From CAYXUW01 sp964468375 (GTDB lineage: Bacteria; Planctomycetota; Phycisphaerae; Sedimentisphaerales; Anaerobacaceae): a stretch of 11,321 nucleotides of DNA. Under the pieces are notes generated by a model that ran no database searches, had not been told where the DNA came from, and saw nothing but the letters and a program-made list of their open reading frames with translations. A program made the translations under genes and the position numbers. The stretch is from NCBI GenBank assembly GCA_964468375.1, contig CAYXUW010000079.1:1-11321 (forward strand), in the 5' to 3' direction. Positions 1 through 5,188 of this stretch are shown piece by piece. Position 1 is the stretch's first letter, and each line of letters begins with the position of its first letter.

Positions 1-462
1 TTCGGCTTCGGCAAGAAAACCCCCGAAGCTAACTACGAGAAAATGAAAGATATGTTGCATAAAGAGGTCGAGCGGCATTTCAGGCCGGAGTTCCTTAATC
101 GGCTCGATGACGTTATTGTCCTGAAATCACTGACCAGAGAAGATCTGCAGGTCATCGTTGATTACGAGCTGGCCAAAGTCTTCAAGCGGCTGATTGAGCA
201 CGGCCTTAAGCTTGAGCTTACCGAGCAGGCAAAGGAATTCCTTATCGACAAAGGTTACAATCCGGAATTCGGCGCGCGGCCGCTGCGAAGGGCGATTGAG
301 CACTATATCGAGGATCCGCTCTCGGAAAATTTATTGAGCGGAAGCTTCAAAAATAACAAGCTGATAAAAATCGACGTGCAGGATGAAGAGCACCTGAAGT
401 TCGACGCCTCGAAGATAGCCGAGCCCAAGAAAAACAAGCAGACCGTTGCCCAGTCACAGTAA
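1..462 (+). CDS. clpC: ATP-dependent Clp protease ATP-binding subunit ClpC, C-terminal part (5' truncated by window)
   Basis: The reading frame is open from base 1 to a TAA at 460-462 and gives the last 153 residues of a Hsp100/Clp ATPase. Visible are the second AAA+ module's arginine-finger segment FRPEFLNRLDD (residues 27-37, finger Arg34) and the sensor-2 motif GARPLRR (91-97), followed by the usual small C-terminal domain and a Lys/Gln-rich tail. ClpC forms ATP-driven hexamers in the cytoplasm that unfold proteins and feed them to ClpP; that role is family knowledge. The ATPase sites, middle domain and N-domain lie outside the window. ClpB is the main alternative, but the C-terminal wording and the short tail fit ClpC better. 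The gene converges on the minus-strand gene ending at 488 with a 25-base gap, and I see no clear hairpin terminator there. Confidence 0.88.
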   Translation, partial: FGFGKKTPEANYEKMKDMLHKEVERHFRPEFLNRLDDVIVLKSLTREDLQVIVDYELAKVFKRLIEHGLKLELTEQAKEFLIDKGYNPEFGARPLRRAIEHYIEDPLSENLLSGSFKNNKLIKIDVQDEEHLKFDASKIAEPKKNKQTVAQSQ

Positions 463-487
463 TGGCCAATGAGGTTGTCTTTTCAGG

Positions 488-991
488 TTACGGAGTAAAA
501 CCAAAATCAGAAGGGCGGTTGAGCGGCGGGATGAGTTTCGGCCTTCTATCCAGCATTTCGAATTCCATTTCTCGTTCCGATTCTGGCAAAAGTGCGTCAA
601 ATTCCTTTTTGCTTATCCATTCCACTTGTCCATTGAGTCGCAACACCACATATCCATCATCAAGCCAAGATGAGCGGTACTTTTTTTCGGCGTAAGCTAA
701 AACTTCGTCGGGCGTAGATTCGAAATTAATCCATCGAGCCCTGTAATTGATTTCGCCGAGTTGGGTGCGCCCTTCTAAGCTTGCTCTGATTCCGTCAACA
801 TAGGATTCAGGAGGGACGCAGCCGTGACTTTTTCGATATTGCAGAATTATTCGGCTGAGATGCTCCATCGCCCTTATTGATTCCGAGCGGTTTACCCAGT
901 CCTTAAAGTTAACCATTGCCACAACTGCTGCAACCGTAATAGTTATTACGGTTATAGAGTTTAGTAAAACGGATTTTTGTCGCCTGTTCAT
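488..991 (-). CDS. Membrane-anchored pilin-like hypothetical protein
   Basis: This 167-residue protein is not assignable to a named family. Residues about 10-28 form one hydrophobic helix after a short basic start (MNRRQK), so it is probably anchored N-in with the rest outside the cytoplasm. The following stretch, SIRAMEHLSRIILQYRKSHG (38-57) and then CVPP, resembles the helix plus 'Y...hG.yP' turn of type II secretion pseudopilins. The later segment GYVVLRLNGQVEWI (113-126) resembles the closing strand pair seen in many planctomycete pilin-like proteins. There is no GFTLIE-type prepilin cleavage site, so processing by prepilin peptidase is unlikely. The ATG start has only a weak GAG upstream. 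It lies 22 bases after the RNase HI-PurN gene and is probably the last gene of that transcript. The pilin-like reading is inference from pattern only. Confidence 0.72.
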   Translation of the reverse strand: MNRRQKSVLLNSITVITITVAAVVAMVNFKDWVNRSESIRAMEHLSRIILQYRKSHGCVPPESYVDGIRASLEGRTQLGEINYRARWINFESTPDEVLAYAEKKYRSSWLDDGYVVLRLNGQVEWISKKEFDALLPESEREMEFEMLDRRPKLIPPLNRPSDFGFTP

Positions 992-1013
992 AAAAGCGGC
1001 TCGAACTATAAAC

Positions 1014-2075
1014 TCACTTTATTTTCACTTTGTTATCTTGGACGAGCAATCTGCCTTCAGCGAACAGTTTTATAGCTTGCGGATATGCGACACATTCCTG
1101 CTCAAAAACTCTCGCGGCAAGCTTTTCCGGACTGTCTCCCTCCTCGACGGGACAGCTCCGCTGGACTATAATCGGCCCTTTGTCGTATTCGTTCGTGCAG
1201 AAGTGTACCGTGCATCCGCTTATTTTGCACCCGGCTTTGAGAACCGCCTCGTGAACGTGATGTCCCCACATGCCCTGTCCGCCGAAGCTCGGCAGTAAGG
1301 CCGGATGTATGTTCATCACGCGGTTTTCGTATCGGGCGGGTATCTTCCATAAGCAAAGCCAGCCCCCCTGAATAACAAGGTCGACTTTTGCGGCGGCGAG
1401 TTCTTCTTCGATGCGACTGCTGAATTCGTCTATATCCGGATAATCTTTTTTGCGGATGATTTTTACGTCCAGCCCGGCAGCCTTTGCTCTTTCGACGCCC
1501 GCTACCGTCGAACGCGAGCTTATTACGACGGCCACTTCTGCATTCAGCTCGCCTCTGTTTATATACTCGAGAATATTCATTAATGTTGTGCCGCCCCCGC
1601 TAATCAAAACGCCGAGCCGAATTGGTTTTTTATTTTGCGCCGGCTTGGCCTGCGGCTTGTCTTCGACGTTCTGTTCGAGGTTCAATGCCTGATTGACAAG
1701 CTCGTCGGCCTTTTTGTTTTTTCCCCTCGTGATGTGCCTGACTTGGCAGTCTTCGAATTCGGCAATCAGATTGACGGCTTGTTTGAAAAGAGGCCTGATT
1801 TGCTCGCTTTTCACCTTATACTGACCGTTGATTTGCTTAACGAGCAGTTCGCTGTCGCTGAAAACTTTTAACCGTTTGGCGCCGAGTTGCTTTGCGGCTT
1901 TGAGAGCTTTTATAATGGCGGTGTATTCGGCTGTGTTATTTGTGGCCTGCCCCAGAAATAAAGCTTTGCCCTGAAGCTGTCTTCCGTTGCCGTCGGCCAG
2001 AATAAAACCGGCGGCGGCCGGGCCGGGGTTGCCCCTGCTGCCGCCGTCCGTATAAATGGTAATTTGCTCCGGCAA
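1014..2075 (-). CDS. Fusion protein: RNase HI domain + phosphoribosylglycinamide formyltransferase (PurN) domain
   Basis: One 353-residue frame carries two enzymes. Residues 1-132 are a ribonuclease HI domain that cuts RNA in RNA-DNA hybrids, with the acidic quartet D10 (YTDGGSRGNPGP), E50 (NNTAEY), D74 (FSDSELL) and D124 (KKADELVNQAL). A hydrophilic Gln/Lys/Pro linker spans about 133-150. Residues 151-353 are PurN, which transfers a formyl group from 10-formyl-THF to GAR in step 3 of purine synthesis. It shows the nucleotide loop SGGGTTLMN (159-167), NIHPALLPSFGGQGM (255-269) with N255 and H257, and D298 in NEYDKGPII. Both active sites look complete and the PurN part is full length. I chose the TTG at 2075-2073 because AAGGAG stands 8 bases upstream, no in-frame ATG lies close upstream, and the RNase H fold needs these first residues. 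The zinc-ribbon gene lies 48 bases upstream, in the same transcript. No frameshift or internal restart is needed to explain the fusion. Confidence 0.93.
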   Translation of the reverse strand: MPEQITIYTDGGSRGNPGPAAAGFILADGNGRQLQGKALFLGQATNNTAEYTAIIKALKAAKQLGAKRLKVFSDSELLVKQINGQYKVKSEQIRPLFKQAVNLIAEFEDCQVRHITRGKNKKADELVNQALNLEQNVEDKPQAKPAQNKKPIRLGVLISGGGTTLMNILEYINRGELNAEVAVVISSRSTVAGVERAKAAGLDVKIIRKKDYPDIDEFSSRIEEELAAAKVDLVIQGGWLCLWKIPARYENRVMNIHPALLPSFGGQGMWGHHVHEAVLKAGCKISGCTVHFCTNEYDKGPIIVQRSCPVEEGDSPEKLAARVFEQECVAYPQAIKLFAEGRLLVQDNKVKIK

Positions 2076-2083
2076 TGTATTAA

Positions 2084-2089
2084 CTCCTT
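2084..2089 (-). promoter_or_regulatory. Shine-Dalgarno site deciding the TTG start of the RNase HI-PurN gene
   Basis: AAGGAG on the minus strand sits 8 bases before TTG (2075-2073). A strong site at good spacing, with no nearby in-frame ATG, supports this rare start codon. Confidence 0.75.
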
Positions 2090-2123
2090 CTTTGTTTGGT
2101 GATTGATAGGTGGCGATTAGTAA

Positions 2124-2855
2124 TCATTGCGCATCACTAAGCACGAGTATTCTCGTGCAGCTCGGGCAGCGGATTATCTCGTCTCTGGTCAGCAGCATAT
2201 TGACCGACTCGGCTGTGACGCCCATAAAACAGCCGCCGCAGCTGTAGGCCTCTGTTTTTCCCTCCTGCTTCTCAACCATCGCCAGTGCTTCCCCGTCATA
2301 CGTTTCTGCTACGCGCTTGAAAATCCGTAGCGGCTCTGGCGGTATGTCTTTTGCCTTCTTATCCCACTCGGCCTGGATTTCCTCGATTTCGGCCTCGTAT
2401 TTAGTCGCACTTGCCTCGGCTTCTTTGCGGGTTTGCTCGAGTTTCTGTTTCGCCTCGTCTATCTGGTTCTGGATTTCGTTGCACTCGGCTTCGTCGGCCT
2501 CGATATCCTTCATCAATTCCAGAATCTGGGTCTCGACTTTGGAATTGTCCGCCTTGGTTGTGTTAAGCTGCGTGAGGACTGAGGCGTATTCTTTATTTGT
2601 TTTGGCGACGTTAAGGTGCGCCCTTAACTTGGATACCTCTTCGTCTCTGGCTTTCAGTTCCAGCTCCAGCCGGTCGGACTGGACCTTGGTTAGCTGCATT
2701 TCTTCTTTTTTTGCTTCGAGGGCGTTTTGCAGCCGTCTGACTTGATTTTCCTGAATGATTACGCTTCTTCTGCACCTTGCGAGTTTGGCCTTTACAGCCC
2801 GCAGTTGGTTTTCGACACTTTGAAGTTTTGCAAGAGCATTCAGTACAGGTCCCAT
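2124..2855 (-). CDS. Coiled-coil protein with C4-type zinc ribbon (DUF164/COG1579, CdsZ/FlgZ-like)
   Basis: The 243-residue product has a long charged heptad-type helix region (about 10-175), which should form an antiparallel coiled-coil hairpin, followed by a four-cysteine zinc ribbon: C206/C209 in CGGC and C230/C233 in CPSC. The central segment NKEYASVLTQL (87-97) matches the family's conserved turn region. Known relatives include Chlamydia CdsZ (CT398) and Helicobacter FlgZ (HP0958), which bind RpoN or secretion components, and actinobacterial proteins encoded beside RNase HI. The molecular role of most members is unknown, so no function is claimed beyond probable protein or nucleic-acid binding. 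The ATG start is preceded by AAGGA at 6 bases. This is the first gene of a minus-strand unit, with a probable promoter just upstream and the RNase HI-PurN gene 48 bases downstream. Confidence 0.9.
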   Translation of the reverse strand: MGPVLNALAKLQSVENQLRAVKAKLARCRRSVIIQENQVRRLQNALEAKKEEMQLTKVQSDRLELELKARDEEVSKLRAHLNVAKTNKEYASVLTQLNTTKADNSKVETQILELMKDIEADEAECNEIQNQIDEAKQKLEQTRKEAEASATKYEAEIEEIQAEWDKKAKDIPPEPLRIFKRVAETYDGEALAMVEKQEGKTEAYSCGGCFMGVTAESVNMLLTRDEIIRCPSCTRILVLSDAQ

Positions 2856-2897
2856 TTATTTTCCTTCAGTAGCCGCTCTGAAAATTTCAAACCCTGC

Positions 2898-2926
2898 ATT
2901 ATGCCCTTTTATAATTTAATCTGCAA
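2898..2926 (-). promoter_or_regulatory. Probable sigma70-type promoter of the zinc-ribbon/RNase HI-PurN unit
   Basis: On the minus strand a -35-like TTGCAG (2926-2921) and a -10-like CATAAT (2903-2898) are separated by exactly 17 bases. Transcription would start near 2891, about 35 bases before the ATG at 2855. The -35 match is only 3 of 6, so this rests mainly on the -10, the spacing and the location in a divergent intergenic region. Confidence 0.45.
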
Positions 2927-2942
2927 CAAAAATTTCTCTTTT

Positions 2943-2971
2943 TTTCCATTTAGCTCGATTCGTGGTATAAT
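2943..2971 (+). promoter_or_regulatory. Probable sigma70-type promoter of the M20 deacylase gene
   Basis: A perfect -10 hexamer TATAAT lies at 2966-2971, and TTTCCA (4 of 6 matches to TTGACA) lies at 2943-2948 with a 17-base spacer. The predicted start of transcription, about 2977-2979, coincides with the GTG at 2979, so the mRNA could be leaderless. A second TATAAT at 2910-2915 has no good -35 partner and is less convincing. Confidence 0.55.
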
Positions 2972-2978
2972 CCGTGCC

Positions 2979-4082
2979 GTGGAAGAGCTCTTGAAAAGAC
3001 TCATACAGGCAGAAACGACGGCCCAAAAGGGCGAACTGGCCGCCGCAGAGATAATTTCCGCCGAGTTTGCCTCCCCGGCAATAGATTGTCGAATCGATAG
3101 CTGGCGCCGAAACAGAGCGAATATGACCGCTAAGGTAAAGTCCGCCGGCCGAAAGCCGGCGCTGCTGTTCGCCTGCCATCTCGATGTCGTTGCCGCTGCC
3201 GGAGATTGGAAATATCCGCCATTCGAGGGCGCCGAAAGCGAGGGCAGGATTTACGGCAGGGGCTCTGCCGATATGAAAGGCGGCATCGCCGCCGTCGTTA
3301 CCGCGATTCGGCAAATTCTTGATTCCAAAGTCGAGCTGCAAGGCGATATTATACTCGCTGCACTTGCTGGCGAGGAAACTGATAGCTGCGGAGCCAGAAG
3401 ATTTGCCTCGGGAAATCACCCTCGCGTTGCCGGCATTGTTATCCCCGAGCCGACCGATTTTACGATTGTCACCGCCCATCGGGGAATGCTTTGGCTCGAG
3501 GTTAAGACTACAGGCCGCCCCGCCCACAGCTCGACGCCACAGCTTGGCGTAAATGCTATAACCTCAATGAAAAATCTGCTTGTCGAGCTTGACAGCTTCA
3601 AGATTTCGTTTGAGCCGCATAAGCTGTTAGGCGATTGCTCTATGAGCATCAATACAATCACAGGCGGCGGGGAGATTAATGTCGTCCCGGACAGCTGCGT
3701 CATAAGTATAGATATTCGCACCCTGCCGGGACAGCAATCCGAAAAGATAATTTCCGATTTTGAAAAAATCTTCGCTAAGCTCAAGCGCAAAAATCCCCAA
3801 TTCGAGGCCTCCGTTTCCATTATTCGCGAGGTTGGCGCCTTGGAAACCGACCCGAAGTGCGATTTCGTCAAGGATTTTTGCCCCGCTGTCCAAATAAACG
3901 AAACCAAGGCTGTTAGCTTTACTACAGATGGGCCGCATTTCGCCTCTTTGGGTGCGCCGGTGGTAATATTCGGCCCAGGCAAGCCCCAGCTTGCCCATAA
4001 GCGGGATGAATATATCGACGTCGCCGATTTGGAAAAAGCTGTTAAGTTCTACAAAGACATCATTTTGAAATTCCTGACCTAA
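2979..4082 (+). CDS. M20 family metallo-deacylase (ArgE/DapE-like)
   Basis: The 367-residue product is a zinc-dependent amidohydrolase of the ArgE/DapE/carboxypeptidase G2 group, cytoplasmic, acting on N-acylated amino acids or similar amides. Visible residues are H67 and D69 in CHLDV, the bridging D98 in GRGSADMKGG, the general base and ligand pair E132-E133 in GEET, E157 in PEPTD, and H340 in the C-terminal GPGKPQLAHKRDEY. The lid/dimerisation domain starts around HRGMLWLEVKTTGRPAHSS (167-185). The frame is open much further upstream, but those residues do not resemble the family. GTG 2979 puts the start a few residues before the first helix, as in ArgE. No Shine-Dalgarno precedes it; TTG 2991 is the next alternative. 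The substrate cannot be told from sequence: ArgE, DapE or a peptide/acyl-lysine deacylase are all possible. A LysE-type exporter gene follows after 29 bases. Confidence 0.88.
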   Translation: MEELLKRLIQAETTAQKGELAAAEIISAEFASPAIDCRIDSWRRNRANMTAKVKSAGRKPALLFACHLDVVAAAGDWKYPPFEGAESEGRIYGRGSADMKGGIAAVVTAIRQILDSKVELQGDIILAALAGEETDSCGARRFASGNHPRVAGIVIPEPTDFTIVTAHRGMLWLEVKTTGRPAHSSTPQLGVNAITSMKNLLVELDSFKISFEPHKLLGDCSMSINTITGGGEINVVPDSCVISIDIRTLPGQQSEKIISDFEKIFAKLKRKNPQFEASVSIIREVGALETDPKCDFVKDFCPAVQINETKAVSFTTDGPHFASLGAPVVIFGPGKPQLAHKRDEYIDVADLEKAVKFYKDIILKFLT

Positions 4083-4111
4083 GCTTCGCTGGTATGAACG
4101 GATAATATTTT

Positions 4112-4729
4112 ATGGATACAGCCCTGTTTCTTAAAGGAATAGTTGTAGGTTTTTTGGTTTCGGTTCCTGTAGGGCCGATTGCTGTGCTTTGCATACAGCG
4201 GACCTTGAATGAGGGAAAGATTCAGGGAATAGTTTCGGGATTGGGAGCGGCTACTGCCGATGCTGTTTATGGGTTCTTTGCGGTTTCCAGCCTTACGTTT
4301 ATCTCGAAATTTCTGATTAAGGAACAAATGTGGCTTCGGCTGGCTGGCGGCATTTTTCTCTGCTATATGGGGACGAGGGTTTTTCGTTCAAGGTTGGTGC
4401 GGCGTGCTGCCTCCGGAAATAATGCCGACCATTTTGGCAATTATGTCTCGGCCTTCCTTCTTACTCTGGCAAATCCGGCCGCGTTTCTTGCTTTTGCGGC
4501 GATATTCGCTGGTCTGGGTGTGGTGCAGATAAAGTTGCATCGCTTCCCGGCCGTTTTGTTGGTCGGAGGCGTGTTTATTGGCTCGGGATTTTGGTGGTTC
4601 ATATTATGTGGTGTCACCGGCGTGTTCTTGGGCAAGCTTGGTTACGACAGACTCGCCTGGCTGAACAGAGTTTCCGGCATAATAATAGCCGGTTTCGGAT
4701 TACTTGTCCTTTTGAGTCTGGTAATATGA
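4112..4729 (+). CDS. LysE/RhtB family amino-acid exporter (translocator)
   Basis: This 205-residue, very hydrophobic protein has about six predicted membrane helices (roughly 6-28, 38-60, 70-90, 110-135, 145-170 and 185-204). The N-terminal signature VPVGPIAVLCIQRTLNEG (18-35) followed by GLGAATADAVYG (43-54) is diagnostic of LysE/RhtB transporters, and helix 4 contains the usual ANP (120-122). Length is typical. Family members export amino acids such as lysine, arginine, threonine or homoserine lactone using the proton gradient; the substrate here is unknown. The gene lies 29 bases behind the M20 deacylase and is probably co-transcribed with it. The ATG has no strong Shine-Dalgarno. Downstream it converges on the gene ending at 4826. 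Confidence 0.87.
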   Translation: MDTALFLKGIVVGFLVSVPVGPIAVLCIQRTLNEGKIQGIVSGLGAATADAVYGFFAVSSLTFISKFLIKEQMWLRLAGGIFLCYMGTRVFRSRLVRRAASGNNADHFGNYVSAFLLTLANPAAFLAFAAIFAGLGVVQIKLHRFPAVLLVGGVFIGSGFWWFILCGVTGVFLGKLGYDRLAWLNRVSGIIIAGFGLLVLLSLVI

Positions 4730-4825
4730 GGTGAACACATTGTGTTGAAGGGGCTGCAAAATGGATAATAACCAGTTCCGCGGAGACAAGGATATGCAAA
4801 ACAAACCCAATTTGGAAGGGGGATA
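4730..4825. other. Convergent intergenic stretch with no clear terminator
   Basis: These 96 bases separate two converging genes. The only symmetry is a weak 5-bp stem with a 3-base loop (AACAC-ATT-GTGTT, near 4734-4746) and a short palindrome TCCGCGGA. Neither is followed by a T-run in either direction, so intrinsic termination is not supported. A 22-codon frame starting at ATG 4761 is discussed in the findings. Confidence 0.5.
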
Positions 4826-5185
4826 TTAGAATTGGAACTGGCCTTTGAAGGCGGCCTTGAAGTCGTAAACGCCGATGAAGTCGTCGATAGAATCGGTCGG
4901 CTGAGCACTCATCCATTTATTTGCTATCATAAGATAGACGATTTCGCCGAAATCGCGTGTTGTTTTTATGTTCCAGGAGTTCAGGACAAGCATCGCCAGC
5001 CGGCCCCATTTTTCGGCGGCGAGTTTTCTCAATCCCTCGCAGAGTGTCTGGCCGGTAACGTGGCTGGGGTCGTCGGAGGTTTTTTTGGCGGTGTATGTGA
5101 GTCCTTCATAGACGAATTTGAGCGCGTTCGGGCTGAATCGGCCGTCTTGGTCGGCGATGTCTTCGAGCCGTTTCTTCATTTCCAT
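4826..5185 (-). CDS. Minf_1886-type conserved protein of Planctomycetes/Verrucomicrobia, function unknown
   Basis: I recognise this 119-residue protein as the short, mostly helical family named after Minf_1886 and found in Planctomycetes and Verrucomicrobia (from memory, TIGR04138). Supporting segments are FVYEGLTYTAKK (24-35), HVTGQTLCEGLRKLA (42-56) and the later NSWNIKTTRDFGEIVY (69-84). It has no signal peptide, membrane helix, cysteine cluster or obvious catalytic motif, and no function is known to me. The ATG is 3 bases after the metG stop and lacks a strong Shine-Dalgarno, which suggests translational coupling to metG. It is the last gene of the minus-strand operon. Its presence is the main taxonomic clue of the window. 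Confidence 0.85.
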   Translation of the reverse strand: MEMKKRLEDIADQDGRFSPNALKFVYEGLTYTAKKTSDDPSHVTGQTLCEGLRKLAAEKWGRLAMLVLNSWNIKTTRDFGEIVYLMIANKWMSAQPTDSIDDFIGVYDFKAAFKGQFQF

Positions 5186-5188
5186 TGG

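Noticed and set aside
462..695. A 77-codon plus-strand frame whose ATG overlaps the clpC stop (TAATG), looking like translational coupling
   Set aside because: It lies antisense to the 167-residue gene at 488-991 and its product is Ser-rich and low in complexity with no recognisable domain. The minus-strand frame has a membrane helix and normal composition, so the overlap is taken as chance.
1014..2075. The RNase HI-PurN fusion as an artefact of a frameshift or missed stop
   Set aside because: The frame is continuous with a natural hydrophilic linker, both domains are complete, and there is no Shine-Dalgarno plus start before the PurN domain that I can see. A read-level check is still listed under findings.
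2116..2126. Palindrome GATTA-G-TAATC at the end of the zinc-ribbon gene as an operator or terminator
   Set aside because: It is short, AT-rich, overlaps the stop codon and stands inside a gene pair that seems co-transcribed.
2727..2978. In-frame 5' extension of the M20 gene back to 2727
   Set aside because: The added residues do not resemble any M20 N-terminus, overlap the divergent zinc-ribbon gene and its promoter region, and contain the TATAAT box itself.
2916..3527. Long minus-strand frame (203 codons) opposite the M20 gene
   Set aside because: The plus strand carries unmistakable M20 metal-binding motifs; the minus frame has no family features and is a shadow.
4730..4825. Bidirectional intrinsic terminator between the converging genes
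   Set aside because: The only stem is 5 AT-leaning base pairs with a 3-base loop and no T-run on either side.
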